The notes under the pieces are model-generated. The model was not told the DNA's origin. It made no database searches and saw nothing but the letters and a program-made list of their open reading frames with translations. A program made the translations under genes and the position numbers. From the NCBI RefSeq assembly GCF_026898115.1, contig NZ_CP114036.1, forward strand, positions 9,232,001 to 9,296,000: 64,000 bases of DNA, in the 5' to 3' direction. This document shows, in pieces, positions 24,884 through 33,794 of the stretch (position 1 is its first letter; each line of letters opens with the position of its first letter). Source of the stretch: Streptomyces sp. S465. Its GTDB lineage: Bacteria > Actinomycetota > Actinomycetes > Streptomycetales > Streptomycetaceae.

Positions 24884-25169
24884 CGGCCGCGGGCAGCCGC
24901 CCGCGACGGTGACGCGCGGCTGCGCACCGGTAAATGGCTGAAAATTGATTTAACGCTAAACCATTCTGGGTGTCATTCTGGTCTCAGACCGGGCGACCGC
25001 CCGGTTGCCGGGCCCGCGCTTCCCGCCTTTCACCGCAACGTCATGGGAGCGCTCCCGTCCCGTTGCGACTACTCTGCGTGGGCGCTTGCGTGCCCTGCGT
25101 GGTCAAAGGTGCAACAACGCGCCCGGCCCGGCAGTCCCGTCTCCTTCCCGTAACCGGAGGAAATTCCCC
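24884..25169. other. A/T-rich leader region before the VOC gene
   Basis: This 286-base gap carries a marked A/T-rich patch at about 24930-24985, with the near-palindrome TTTAACGCTAAA (24950-24961). A long G+C-rich leader runs from there to the GGAGGAAAT ribosome-binding site at 25155-25163. No gene is seen; the patch is the likely promoter. Confidence 0.35.
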
Positions 25170-25700
25170 ATGACGCAGACCCTTCCGCTCCGCCTCCACC
25201 ACCACGCCTGGGTAACCGATGACCAGGAGGCCAACCGGGTCTTCTACGAGGACGTCCTCGGCCTGCCCCTGGTGGCCACATGGACCGAGAGCGACGTGCT
25301 CTTCGGGGCCGAGCGTGTCTACAGCCACTGCTTCTACGGCCTGGGCGACGGAAGCGTCCTGGCGTTCTTCCAGTTCGCCAACCAGGCGGACCGGGAGGAG
25401 TTCAACACCGCCATCAACTTCACGCCCTGGCGCCACATCGCCTTCAAGGTGGACCAGGAGACCCAGGACGGCATGCGCAGGCGCATCGCCGCGGCCGGCT
25501 ACTCGGAGGAAGACGCTTATGTGATCGACCACGGGTGGTGCGTCTCGCTGTACATCACGGACCCCAACGGGCTGATGCTCGAATTCACCATTGACCACCC
25601 CGACATCGAGAAGATCGAAGCGGAGCGGCGGACGACAGCGCACGCCGACCTCGCCCGCTGGCTCGGCGGCGACCACACCAGCAACAACCCCTGGCGCTGA
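25170..25700 (+). CDS. VOC family protein (glyoxalase/extradiol dioxygenase fold)
   Basis: Vicinal-oxygen-chelate protein of 176 aa. Metal ligands are His in LRLHHHAWVTDD, His in FTPWRHIAFKVD and Glu in NGLMLEFTIDHPD; the paired beta-alpha-beta-beta-beta modules are complete, and the ITDPNGLMLEF end is the family signature. The ATG at 25170 has GGAGGAAAT seven bases upstream; in-frame codons further upstream lack a site. The tail (residues 150-176) is charged. It may act on an aromatic or dicarbonyl compound. It is convergent with the injection-system genes and separated from them by a strong hairpin. Confidence 0.87.
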   Translation: MTQTLPLRLHHHAWVTDDQEANRVFYEDVLGLPLVATWTESDVLFGAERVYSHCFYGLGDGSVLAFFQFANQADREEFNTAINFTPWRHIAFKVDQETQDGMRRRIAAAGYSEEDAYVIDHGWCVSLYITDPNGLMLEFTIDHPDIEKIEAERRTTAHADLARWLGGDHTSNNPWR

Positions 25701-25743
25701 CCCTGCCCCCGGACCGGCCCAACGGGGCATCCCGGTGAAGCCG

Positions 25744-25782
25744 GGCCCCGCCGCGCCGGACACCCACCGGCGCGGCGGGGCC
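25744..25782. terminator. 16-bp bidirectional terminator hairpin
   Basis: GGCCCCGCCGCGCCGG (25744-25759) pairs exactly with CCGGCGCGGCGGGGCC (25767-25782) around a seven-base loop, between the convergent VOC gene and the last gene of the injection-system operon. It can terminate both. Confidence 0.85.
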
Positions 25783-25841
25783 GGACCCGGGACCGCGCGG
25801 CTGGAACCACGGGGCCCGGCCGCGGTCTTCGCGCCCCGTAC

Positions 25842-27107
25842 TCATCCGGCCCGGTGTGCCGGAACGCACTCGTCCCCCGACCGGGCCATCCGGGCGCCAC
25901 CGGCTGAGCCGCGCTGGAAGAACTCCACCTCCGCCAGGGCCAGATGGCGCTCCGGGTCCAGGCCGGTGGGGGAGCGCAGGGTCAGCCGTATGGACGTCAC
26001 GTCGCTGATGCCGGTGGAGACCTGTTGACAGCCCGGTTTGTCGCCGAGCGTGATGCTCGTGTGGTGTTTCCCGCTGTCCGACGTCGTCACCTCCAGGTCG
26101 ATCTGGAGGGCGCGCGCCTGGTGAGCGTAGGTCTCGGCATCGACGGACGCGCCGTTGGTGATGGCCAGGTCGACCAGTCGGAACGGCTTGCGGAAGGTGT
26201 ACGTGATCCACGCGCTCGGTCCTGGCGCGCCCCAGTAGCGGTTGTTCAGGCCGTCGATGGTGTTGGTGGCCGGGTGGCCCGGGACCTCGGCGCTCGCGCG
26301 GATCTTCACGGGGCTCACGGGTGTGGGCTTGCCCAGTTTGTCCCGGGTGTCCTCGTACAGGGCGCGTCCGGCGGGCAGCAGCAGGACACCGCCCGTGCAC
26401 AGGCCCGCCACCACGGCCAGGATCACCAGGAACCGCACCCCCCGGCCCGATCTGGCCCGCACCCGGCGGCGGAACGGCCACACCGTCCGCCACCACGGCA
26501 GCGGATCGGGCTTCGCGGTGGTGTGCAGTGGGGCCGCGCAGCGCCGGCAGAACCGGCGCTCCGGCTGATTGGGCGTTCCGCAGGAGGGGCACGGCACCCC
26601 CGCCACCTCGTCCTCCACCGCCGCGGGCCGTACGACGGGGCGTGGGGCCACGGGTTTGGCGGGGCGCACCGGCAGTACCGGTTCCGGCGCCGGTGGCCCG
26701 GAGGCGGCAGGGCTACCCGGCCCCGGCGCGTCTCCGGCGGCCGGGGGCCGGGGGGTGGGCCGCGGCGCGGCGGGTGCGTACCCGGTGGCCGGGGGTGCCG
26801 CTCCGGCCGGGTCGGGATCCTCCGGGGCGGGCCCCGGACCGGCCGGTCCCTCCGCCGGGCCGGTGCGCGTCCGGACTGGGCCCGCCCCGGCAGGGGACTG
26901 CGACGGAGCCGGTTCCGATGGTGCCGGTTCCGATGGTGCCGGCTCCGGGGGAGCGACCCAGGACGAGGACGTGGGCGGGGACGGGGGCGCGGACGAAGGG
27001 GCGCTCGGCGCCGGCGCGGTGTCCGACCAGCCCAGATACGCGCCGCAGTTGCCGCAGAAGTCGTCCGTGGGGCCGTTGGACGCCCCGCACGCGGGACACG
27101 CGCGCAT
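25842..27107 (-). CDS. CIS-associated zinc-ribbon membrane protein with discoidin-like outer domain (CisA-like)
   Basis: Single-pass membrane protein (421 aa). Order: zinc ribbon 1 (C4, C7, C18, C21), a disordered Pro/Ala/Ser linker (30-165), zinc ribbon 2 (C173, C176, C187, C190), a basic stretch RRRVRARSGRG, a membrane helix at 224-246, then an outer domain at about 265-405 with SAEVPGHPATNTIDGLNNRYW and LVDLAITNGAS, which is the F5/8 C (discoidin, sugar-binding) pattern. Positive residues before the helix place the ribbons in the cytoplasm. It is the last gene of the injection-system operon, four bases after tail protein I. A membrane anchor named CisA is known for Streptomyces cytoplasmic injection systems; this protein is a good candidate, by architecture and place only. 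Confidence 0.75.
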   Translation of the reverse strand: MRACPACGASNGPTDDFCGNCGAYLGWSDTAPAPSAPSSAPPSPPTSSSWVAPPEPAPSEPAPSEPAPSQSPAGAGPVRTRTGPAEGPAGPGPAPEDPDPAGAAPPATGYAPAAPRPTPRPPAAGDAPGPGSPAASGPPAPEPVLPVRPAKPVAPRPVVRPAAVEDEVAGVPCPSCGTPNQPERRFCRRCAAPLHTTAKPDPLPWWRTVWPFRRRVRARSGRGVRFLVILAVVAGLCTGGVLLLPAGRALYEDTRDKLGKPTPVSPVKIRASAEVPGHPATNTIDGLNNRYWGAPGPSAWITYTFRKPFRLVDLAITNGASVDAETYAHQARALQIDLEVTTSDSGKHHTSITLGDKPGCQQVSTGISDVTSIRLTLRSPTGLDPERHLALAEVEFFQRGSAGGARMARSGDECVPAHRAG

Positions 27108-27111
27108 GGCG

Positions 27112-27675
27112 TCACCTCCCTTCGTCGGCGGGCGGGCCGGGCAGGATCTCCACCCGGCAGACGGTGTGCACCGGGCACATGGCCCGGACGAGCGCGTGGA
27201 CCCGGTCCGCGTCCACCGGCCCCCCGTGCCCCGGCCAGACCCGGACCAGCACTTCGGCGGGCGGCTCCGGCGGCAGGTCCGCACCGGCGGTGCGCGACCA
27301 CGCCGCGCCCCCGTCCCCCGCCACCTCGGCATGCGCGCCGAGCGCCAGCCGCAGCCCCTCCACCAGCCCCCGCCGGGTGCCGCGCCACCGGTGCAGCTCC
27401 ACCGCGCGCGCCACCGCCTCGCGGCGCGGTTCCACCGGCCACCGCGGGTCGTGGGCGGCGCCCACCCAGGACGCCAGCCAGGCCACGAAGTCGGCCGGCG
27501 CGACCCGCGGGTCGAGGTAAGCGGGCAGGTTGTCGAGGGTGGCGAACACCGGGGCGAGGACGGTGTCGAGTCCGGCGGTGAACCGCTGTGCGAAGTCGTC
27601 GTCGGCGTAGAGGGCGGGCAGGTGCCCGCCGATGGGGTGCCTGCTCGGCAGGCCGGGGACGGCGGCGCGGCTCAT
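27112..27675 (-). CDS. Phage tail protein I-like baseplate protein
   Basis: Baseplate wedge component of 187 aa, of the family annotated as phage tail protein I in contractile injection systems. Signatures are HLPALYADDDFAQRF near the N-terminus, LDTVLAPVFATLDNLPAYLDP, and PADFVAWLASWVGAAHDPRWP followed by HRWRGTRRGLVEGLRLAL. It overlaps the baseplate-J gene by ATGA and would bind it in the wedge. The C-terminal part (VLVRVWPG, PVHTVCRVEILPG) is a small beta domain. It is cytoplasmic. Confidence 0.85.
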   Translation of the reverse strand: MSRAAVPGLPSRHPIGGHLPALYADDDFAQRFTAGLDTVLAPVFATLDNLPAYLDPRVAPADFVAWLASWVGAAHDPRWPVEPRREAVARAVELHRWRGTRRGLVEGLRLALGAHAEVAGDGGAAWSRTAGADLPPEPPAEVLVRVWPGHGGPVDADRVHALVRAMCPVHTVCRVEILPGPPADEGR

Positions 27676-29630
27676 CCCCGCGCCCCCGGCCCGGCCGCCG
27701 TGACGACCACCTGGTGCTGGTAGGAGAAGACGAGTGCGCCCGGGGCCACCTCGATACGGTCCGCCGGGGCGCCGCGCCGCCCGGTGAGGGGGTCGGCGGG
27801 GAACAGCCGGATCTCCTCCACGAGCGCCTCGCCGGTGGCGCGTTGCAGCACGCCGAACACCTCCCCGTACTGCACCGGCCGCCCGAACGGCCACCCGGTG
27901 CCGTCCGGGCCGCCGCGCAGCGGGTCGAGGTGCCGGAACAGCGCGGCGAGCGCCGCCTCGCGCACCCGGTCGGCGTCGCCCGGCGCCGCGGCGAGCCGGG
28001 CCACCACGGTGACGCCCTGGTAGACCGGCGGTTCCACCACGAGGCGGGTGCCGATCAGCCGCCGCTCGTCCAGGCTCGTGGTGATCGCTTCGAGCACCTG
28101 GTCGGACGGGATGAGCTGCTCGAAGCGGAGCCGGTCGCCCTCGTCGGCCACCGCGTCCGGCACCACCAGGACCCGCACCGCGCCCGGTCCGTCCCCGGCG
28201 GGCAGACAGCGGACCCGCCGCACCGAGGGCGCAGCCTGACGGCTGATGACCTCGTAGTCCTCGGCGGTCACCGCGCGCTCCTGCATCCGCAGCGCGTCCG
28301 GCGCCCGCAGCCTGGCGTTCTCGACGGTCTCCCCGGCGACCCCGCCGCGCGCCGCCTCCCGGTTCTCGACCCGCGCCACGTACGGGACGGAGCTGCGCAG
28401 GACGGAGATCGCGCCGCGGGCCACGTTGCCCGCCGGTCCGCCGCCGGTGCGGTAGCGGGCCACCCGTACCTCGGCGCCCTTGGGCGGCACGGCGCCGCAC
28501 TGCCGCAGGGTGCCGTCCGGTTCGCGCAGCGCCGGGGGGAAGGTGAACTCGCCGGTGGTCGCGTCCACGCGGACGTGCCGGTCGGCGGGCCCCGAGCGGC
28601 CGAAGTGCTCCACCACGTCCCAGCGCTGCCACCCCTCGGCCGAGGAGACCTCCACCACCGGCGGCTCGCCGTCGAGGAGGACCGGTGGGCGGCCGAGCCG
28701 GAAGGTCTGCCCCGCGACCCCCTCCGAGGTGCCCAGCGGCACGTCGGTGACGGTCTCGGCGTGTTCGACGGTCATGGTGCCGCCGACGGTGAACACCGCC
28801 GCCTCGCGCACCGTCGGGGACTCCGAGTAGAACGGCTGGCCCGGTTCCGCCTCCGTGACCCGGCAGCGCAGCCACCCCGCCCGGGTCCCGCTGATCACCG
28901 AGGCCGTATGAGCGGCCGGTACATACACGATGACCTCACCGGGCCGGTTCAGCCCGCCCGTGGTGTCCGGGCCGGTCTCGCAGAGCCGCCAGCGCCCGCC
29001 GTCCCACGCCTCCCACACCAGCGGGGGCTGACGCGGATCCACCCCGATGCCCTCGACCCGGCTGTCCAGACGCACCGCCACCACACAGCGCGGCACGGCG
29101 GTCGGCAGACCGAACAGCAGCGCGTCGCCCGGTTCCGGCGCCGCCTGGAAACACGGTACGTCGCGGCCCTCGGCCAGCTCCCCGGTGCGGTCGGTCTGCT
29201 CACCGGTCCGAACCGCGGTCACCAGGCGTGTCAACGAGCTGGGCACGATGCGCAGTTCGGCGGTGGTGGTGAACACCACGGGATCCTCCGCCTCGCCGCC
29301 CGCCGTCGTCACCTCGGTTCCGGCGGGCAGCGCCACCGTGTCGGGCTGCGGCGCCGACAGCCAGAAGTCGGCCTCGGCCACCGCCGCGGCCGGCGGGAAC
29401 AGCCGGATGCCCAGCAGATCGAGGAAGGCGAGGTAGTTCTTGTCCGGAACCCGGTTCAGCCGGTACAGCACCTGGTCCACCAGGTAGGCGAACGTCTCGA
29501 TCAGGGTGACGCCGGGGTCGGAGACGTTGTGGTCGGTCCACTCCGGGGCGCGCTGCTGCACGTACCGCTTCGCCTCGTCCACGAGCTGCTGGAAGCGGCG
29601 GTCGTCCAGGTTGGGGGAGGGCAGCGCCAT
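27672..29630 (-). CDS. Baseplate assembly protein J-like (Afp11/Pvc11 type)
   Basis: Large baseplate wedge protein (652 aa) of the injection system. The N-terminus LDDRRFQQLVDEAKRYVQQR then WTDHNVSDPGVTLIETFAYL and VDQVLYRLNRVPDKNYLAFL is the highly conserved start of CIS baseplate-J proteins. Central beta-rich domains follow, and GVAGETVENARLRAPDALR with MQERAVTAEDYEVISRQAAP is the baseplate-J core. It is flanked by gp25 (start overlap ATGA) and tail protein I (ATGA), so the three baseplate genes are translationally coupled. Confidence 0.92.
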   Translation of the reverse strand: MALPSPNLDDRRFQQLVDEAKRYVQQRAPEWTDHNVSDPGVTLIETFAYLVDQVLYRLNRVPDKNYLAFLDLLGIRLFPPAAAVAEADFWLSAPQPDTVALPAGTEVTTAGGEAEDPVVFTTTAELRIVPSSLTRLVTAVRTGEQTDRTGELAEGRDVPCFQAAPEPGDALLFGLPTAVPRCVVAVRLDSRVEGIGVDPRQPPLVWEAWDGGRWRLCETGPDTTGGLNRPGEVIVYVPAAHTASVISGTRAGWLRCRVTEAEPGQPFYSESPTVREAAVFTVGGTMTVEHAETVTDVPLGTSEGVAGQTFRLGRPPVLLDGEPPVVEVSSAEGWQRWDVVEHFGRSGPADRHVRVDATTGEFTFPPALREPDGTLRQCGAVPPKGAEVRVARYRTGGGPAGNVARGAISVLRSSVPYVARVENREAARGGVAGETVENARLRAPDALRMQERAVTAEDYEVISRQAAPSVRRVRCLPAGDGPGAVRVLVVPDAVADEGDRLRFEQLIPSDQVLEAITTSLDERRLIGTRLVVEPPVYQGVTVVARLAAAPGDADRVREAALAALFRHLDPLRGGPDGTGWPFGRPVQYGEVFGVLQRATGEALVEEIRLFPADPLTGRRGAPADRIEVAPGALVFSYQHQVVVTAAGPGARG

Positions 29631-30052
29631 CAGTCCGCGACCTGCTCCCCGGACCCCTCGTCGGAGGGGATCGTGTAGAAGGGGAACACCAGGTTGCGCC
29701 GGTCGTTGGTGGACCGCACGGTGTAGTGCACGTCGATGTAGAGGGTTCCGGCCTCCACGGCGTCGAACGCCACCACCACGTCGTCCACCGCGATCCGCGG
29801 CTCCCACCGCTCCAGCGCGTCGCGCACCCGCTGCGCGACGCGTCCGGCGGTGGCGCCGTCCACGGGGGCGAAGACGTCGTCGTGGATGCCGCAGCCGAAC
29901 TCGGGGCGCATCGGGCGCTCGCCGGGCGCGGTGCCGAGCACCAGCCGGATGGCCTCCTCGATCTCCCGTTCCCGTTCCACCATGGCGATCCCGCCGGTGG
30001 GCCCGACCCGCAGCGGGAACGCCCAGCCGCGGCCGATGAAGCGCTCGCTCAT
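29630..30052 (-). CDS. GPW/gp25 family baseplate protein
   Basis: Homologue of T4 gp25 (140 aa), the baseplate wedge protein that nucleates sheath assembly. Features are IGRGWAFPLRVGPTGGI at the N-terminus, REIEEAIRLVLGTAPGER then MRPEFGCGIHDDVFAPVD, with the conserved Glu-Pro/Arg-EFG motif, and the C-terminal RNLVFPFYTIP strand. It overlaps both neighbours by four bases (PAAR upstream, baseplate J downstream). The role is well known for the family. Confidence 0.92.
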   Translation of the reverse strand: MSERFIGRGWAFPLRVGPTGGIAMVEREREIEEAIRLVLGTAPGERPMRPEFGCGIHDDVFAPVDGATAGRVAQRVRDALERWEPRIAVDDVVVAFDAVEAGTLYIDVHYTVRSTNDRRNLVFPFYTIPSDEGSGEQVAD

Positions 30053-30369
30053 CACACGCCCCCGATCAGGACGTTCACGGCGCCGATGTGCACGGTGGCG
30101 CCGCACGCCGTGCGATCGCCCGTCCGGGCGGCGGGCAGCCCGCCGATGAGCACCGGCCCCGCCGTGACGGCGCCCGGACCGGGCACGATCACATTGGCCG
30201 GTCCGAGGAGCGCGTGCGGCGGCATCGGGCAGGTGTGCAGACTGCCCACGACGGCGGCGGGCCGGCCGCCGATCAGCACCCGCGCCACCGCGGCGGCGGC
30301 GCCGGGCGGCGGGGCGGCGACCACCCCGCCGTGGCTGGTGGGGTCGCCGGTACGGGCTGCGGCTGGCAT
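30052..30369 (-). CDS. PAAR-domain spike-tip protein
   Basis: PAAR-repeat protein (105 aa) that caps the VgrG-like spike and sharpens its tip. The start AARTGDPTSHGGVV is the PAAR signature, repeated as AARTGDRTACGA near the end; VLIGGRPAAVVGSLHTCPMP and NVLIGGV are the typical beta turns, with His/Cys positions that may bind a metal ion. GAGGAG precedes ATG 30369. It overlaps the gp25 gene by ATGA. No toxin extension is fused to it. Confidence 0.92.
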   Translation of the reverse strand: MPAAARTGDPTSHGGVVAAPPPGAAAAVARVLIGGRPAAVVGSLHTCPMPPHALLGPANVIVPGPGAVTAGPVLIGGLPAARTGDRTACGATVHIGAVNVLIGGV

Positions 30370-30547
30370 GCGGCGCTCCTCAACGAGGGTAGGGTCGGAC
30401 GGGCAGGGCGGTCGGGCGTGGCGGACGGTCGGGGCAACGGAAGCCGTCGGCCCTCGCGGCCTCGGGCCTGGTGCCGGCCGGCGGGGCCGGGAGGGACACC
30501 GGGCAACGGGGCACGGGGTGGCGTCGGGGAGGACACGGGCCGCCGCC

Positions 30548-32371
30548 TCAGTTGATCCGGATGAGCGCGGCCTTGAGGACACCCAGCAGACCGCCGTCCA
30601 CGGTGACCTCCGACTGGCCGGCGACCCGCACCGTGCGGCCGCCGATGCGCACCGCGTTCGTGGCGCCCAGGTCCACCGTTGCGCCCCGTACCTTCACCGT
30701 GCCCTCCTTGGCGTCGAGCGTGATGCCGTCCTTGTCGAGCACGACCGAGCCGAGGGCGCGGCCCCGCCCGGCGTAGACCGTCAGCTCGATCCGGTTCCGC
30801 CGGTCGTCCAGGCGCACCTGGAGGCGTTCGTCCCCCGTCATCAGCCGCAGCCCCGAGGGACCCGGCGCCTTCGCGTCCAAAAGCTCCACCCGGTGGCCCG
30901 AACGCGACACCACCGAGCGGCGGTTGACCTTTCCGCTGGTGCCGTCGACCAGGGGCACGTCATGGGGCGAGGGCCGGTCCACGCCGTTGTAGAGCCCGCC
31001 GATGACGTACGGGCTGTCCAGCAGGCCCTGTTCGAACCCCACCAGCACCTCGTCGTTGACCTCCGGGCTCACCACGCCCCCGCCGCCCCTGCCGCCCCAC
31101 TGCACGGTGCGCACCCAGTCGGTGACGTAGTCGTCGTCCAGCCAGGGGAACCTCAGCCGCACCGCGCCGCGTTCACCGCCGTCCGGCTCGCGCACGTCCG
31201 TCACCACACCGATCGCCAGGCCCGGTACGCGGGGGCCGCGGGACGGTGCGTTGGCGCCCGTCACCAGGCCCGTCAGGGAGCGGTCCGGGCTGGCGCTCAC
31301 CCACACCGTCGTCCGGTACCCGCCGTGCGGTTCGAGGACGTGGCGCACCGCGGTGGCCGTGTACCGGCCCGAGAACGCCTGCCCCACGTTGCCCAGCGCC
31401 ACGGGTTTGCCCGCCCGCAGCCGCGGGTTCCCCTCGGCCAGCGCCTCCAGCTCCCCGAACCCCGCGCTGACGTGCGCGGCCGTCGCGTCCGCGACCGCCG
31501 TGGTCTCCGCCTGTGTGCGGTACGGGGTGTCGGTGACCGTCAGTTTCGCCGACGCGCCGAACCGGGCGCCGAGCGCGGGGCTCAGGCCCGGCAGCACCGT
31601 CTCGCTGGTCACCGACGGATGCCGCGCCACCAGCGGCCTCTTCGTGGTGGTGTCCCAGCCGCGCACCTCCACCGACGCCGCGCCGTCCGCGGCCGTCAGC
31701 GAGGCCCGCAGCGCCAGCAGATTCCGCCCGTACTCCAGCACCATCGGGTTCCGGGTGGCCGGGGTGGACGGCGCGGGCGCGCCGGAGGCCCTCTCCGGCC
31801 GGACGAACTGGAGCACCCCCTGGTCGTCCACGCGCACCTGGGCGCCGCTCTCACCCGCCAGATAGTGCAGGAAGTCCCAGTCGGACACGTTCGCCTGCGA
31901 GAGCTGCCGATAGGTGACGGGCGCTGCCTGCACCGTGCCACAGGTCAGCCCGGCGCCCGCGGCCACCTTGCGGACGATCGCCGCCGCCGTCATGTTCCGG
32001 TACGCCCGCACCCTCCGGCCCCGCTGGAGGCGGTGCGCCTTGGAGTAGGCGCGCACCACCGTGAACGACCCCGTACGGTCCCGGTCCAGCTCCAGCGCCG
32101 TCACCTCGCCGCTGAACAGCCGCTCCCGCGCCTGCCCGGACGCCGTCACCACCGACACCCGCAGCGGAGTGCCGATGGTGATGCCGGTCGCCGCCAGCAA
32201 CTCGTGGTCCGGGTCGCGGAAGGTGAGCACCGCCGCGTCCGGCAGGCCCACGTTCTCGTCCACCACGCAGCTCACCAACTGGGCGGCCCACACCGGGGGG
32301 AGTTCGGCGGGCGCCTCCACCACCGGGTCCGCCGCGAACGACCGGCCGCCTTGCGCCTGGGACGTGCTCAC
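30548..32371 (-). CDS. VgrG-like spike / baseplate hub protein
   Basis: Central spike protein (607 aa) combining gp27-like and gp5-like parts. The N-terminal hub domain has PAELPPVWAAQLVSCVVDEN and LTFRDPDHELLAATG; YSKAHRLQRGRRVRAYRNMT and NVSDWDFLHYLAGESGAQVR are late-control-D motifs. The OB-fold and spike follow: IGVVTDVREPDGGERGAVRL then RFPWLDDDYVTDWVRTVQWG and VNDEVLVGFEQGLLDSPYVI. GTG at 32371 has GAGGAGGAG upstream and overlaps the LysM gene by GTGA. 178 bases without a gene separate it from the PAAR gene, with only the PAAR ribosome-binding site noted there. Confidence 0.92.
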   Translation of the reverse strand: MSTSQAQGGRSFAADPVVEAPAELPPVWAAQLVSCVVDENVGLPDAAVLTFRDPDHELLAATGITIGTPLRVSVVTASGQARERLFSGEVTALELDRDRTGSFTVVRAYSKAHRLQRGRRVRAYRNMTAAAIVRKVAAGAGLTCGTVQAAPVTYRQLSQANVSDWDFLHYLAGESGAQVRVDDQGVLQFVRPERASGAPAPSTPATRNPMVLEYGRNLLALRASLTAADGAASVEVRGWDTTTKRPLVARHPSVTSETVLPGLSPALGARFGASAKLTVTDTPYRTQAETTAVADATAAHVSAGFGELEALAEGNPRLRAGKPVALGNVGQAFSGRYTATAVRHVLEPHGGYRTTVWVSASPDRSLTGLVTGANAPSRGPRVPGLAIGVVTDVREPDGGERGAVRLRFPWLDDDYVTDWVRTVQWGGRGGGGVVSPEVNDEVLVGFEQGLLDSPYVIGGLYNGVDRPSPHDVPLVDGTSGKVNRRSVVSRSGHRVELLDAKAPGPSGLRLMTGDERLQVRLDDRRNRIELTVYAGRGRALGSVVLDKDGITLDAKEGTVKVRGATVDLGATNAVRIGGRTVRVAGQSEVTVDGGLLGVLKAALIRIN

Positions 32372-33090
32372 CGCTCCTCCTCGCTCCCGGCGTCCCGCAG
32401 TCCGGGCACCACCAGTTCGGCGCCGGGCGCGAGCACCATCGGGTCGTCGATGCCGTTCGCCTCCGCGATGACCCGCCAGGCCGTCGGGTCGCCGTACTCC
32501 CGCCAGGCCAGCAGGGCCAGGCTGTCGCCCGCCACCACGGTGTGCGTACTGCGGGCGGTCCGCGCCCCGGACGTCGGGTTCTGGCCCGGCGGGTCGACGC
32601 TCGCCTCCTCGATCGACAGCGCGCAGGTGGCCCGCAGCGGCTTGCCGTCCACGTCGAACAGCGTGTACGTCACCGACAGGCTCGACAGCACCCCGTCGAA
32701 CGAGGTCGTCCGCGCCGTGCCCCACTCGAACCGCACCCACGGACTGGCCGGTTTCTTGCGGCCCAGGCTGGCCGGGGTCGGCACACACGCCTTCATCAGC
32801 TTCTCCACCGCCTGCTCCACCGAGCCGTCGTGGGTGGCGGTCGCGTCCAGGAACACCTCGAGGCTCAGGGTGCGCGGCCCGCTCCCCACGAACTCGGGCA
32901 GCGCCGACTGCCCGGCCATACGGGACGGGGTGCGCCGCCACTCGGTGGTCTTGCGCAGCTCCAGCGTGGACGGGTTGAACTGGAGGCCGAGCCGCGCGAT
33001 CGTCCCGCCGGGCTTCGCCCCGACCGACGTCGGCGGCTCCTTCAGGGTGAGCTGCGCCCTCGCCCGGCTGGCGCGGACCGCTGGGGACAT
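32368..33090 (-). CDS. CIS tube/baseplate protein with C-terminal LysM domain (Afp7-like)
   Basis: Protein of 240 aa that links the inner tube to the spike in this family. The N-terminal domain contains LGLQFNPSTLELRKTTEWRR and SLEVFLDATATHDGSVEQAV, the gp53/Afp7 pattern. The C-terminus (about residues 181-231) is a LysM module: STHTVVAGDSLALLAWREYG, AWRVIAEANGIDDP, GAELVVPG. In injection systems this LysM fold clamps the spike base rather than binding cell wall. It overlaps the VgrG-like gene by GTGA. Confidence 0.9.
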   Translation of the reverse strand: MSPAVRASRARAQLTLKEPPTSVGAKPGGTIARLGLQFNPSTLELRKTTEWRRTPSRMAGQSALPEFVGSGPRTLSLEVFLDATATHDGSVEQAVEKLMKACVPTPASLGRKKPASPWVRFEWGTARTTSFDGVLSSLSVTYTLFDVDGKPLRATCALSIEEASVDPPGQNPTSGARTARSTHTVVAGDSLALLAWREYGDPTAWRVIAEANGIDDPMVLAPGAELVVPGLRDAGSEEER

Positions 33091-33172
33091 ACCGGGCCTT
33101 CCTTTCTGGGGGGGGAGGGGGACGGGGTACGCGGGTCCGGGGGACGGGGCCGCCGGTCGGCTCAGGGAGGGG

Positions 33173-33598
33173 TCAGGAGGGACGCAGCCCCTCGTGGGCG
33201 ATCTCCAGGGTCTCCACGGCGGGTTCGGAGCTGGCGGGGTCGAACGACGGCCCCTGCCAGCGCACGGGGACGATCCCGAACACCTGCCAACTGATGATCC
33301 GGGTCAAGTCCGGTTTCAGCGCCACGATCTCGCCGTCCTTGGGCTCCACCCGCCGCAGCGTCTCGTCCAGCCAGCGGCCGATCTTGGCCGTGTCGGCGGT
33401 GACCGGCCGGGTGAGCGTGATGTTCGACCAGGTGACGCGCCCGGGTAGCTGCCAGGTGAAGCCGTTGTTGCCGCCCTCGGCGTAGCTCTCCATCTCGACC
33501 TCGGCGCCCATACCGGAGCAGGTGTGGAAGGCGCCCAGGTCGTTGCCGCCGATGGCGAGCCGGAAGAACACGCTCGTCGCGAAGATGCTGTCCGTCAT
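33173..33598 (-). CDS. Tail tube protein (gp19-like), second copy
   Basis: Tube-like protein of 141 aa: FFRLAIGGNDLGAFHTCSGM and EMESYAEGGNNGFTWQLPGR are the T4 gp19/Afp5 pattern, followed by WSNITLTRPVTADTAKIGRW. Contractile injection systems usually carry a main tube protein and one or two initiator tube proteins near the baseplate genes; its place next to the LysM and spike genes suggests the initiator role. A hexameric ring stacked on the baseplate is expected from the family. It is followed upstream (higher coordinates) by a 196-base repetitive gap. Confidence 0.9.
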   Translation of the reverse strand: MTDSIFATSVFFRLAIGGNDLGAFHTCSGMGAEVEMESYAEGGNNGFTWQLPGRVTWSNITLTRPVTADTAKIGRWLDETLRRVEPKDGEIVALKPDLTRIISWQVFGIVPVRWQGPSFDPASSEPAVETLEIAHEGLRPS

Positions 33599-33794
33599 GC
33601 GTCCGCCCTCCGCCCACCCGCCGGTTCACCCGCCCGTTCGCCCTTCCCGCCGACCGTCCGACCGCCTGTCCGCCTGCTCACCCGTCCGTTCATCCGTGCG
33701 CCCACCCGTCCGTTCATCCGTTGCGTTCGTCCGGACGTCATCCATCGGCCCGTCCACGTGCCTGTCCATGTGCCCGTGCCTCCGTCTCCCGGCC
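33599..33794. repeat. Non-coding gap with 24-base imperfect repeats
   Basis: The gap between the large repeat protein (stop 33795) and the tube gene is built of CCGTCCG/CCATCCG-like words. The 18-base word CACCCGTCCGTTCATCCG occurs exactly twice, at 33679-33696 and 33703-33720 (24 bases apart), with weaker copies on each side. I see no gene here. It could be replication-slippage sequence or a leader for the tube gene. Confidence 0.5.

Noticed and set aside
30370..30547. Possible extra gene between the PAAR and VgrG-like genes
   Set aside because: The open frame continuous with PAAR has no start signal, and the extension is low-complexity.
29726..33448. Very long plus-strand open frame opposite the baseplate genes
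   Set aside because: It is the mirror of well-recognised minus-strand genes; stop codons are rare in all frames at this G+C content, and its sequence has no domain.
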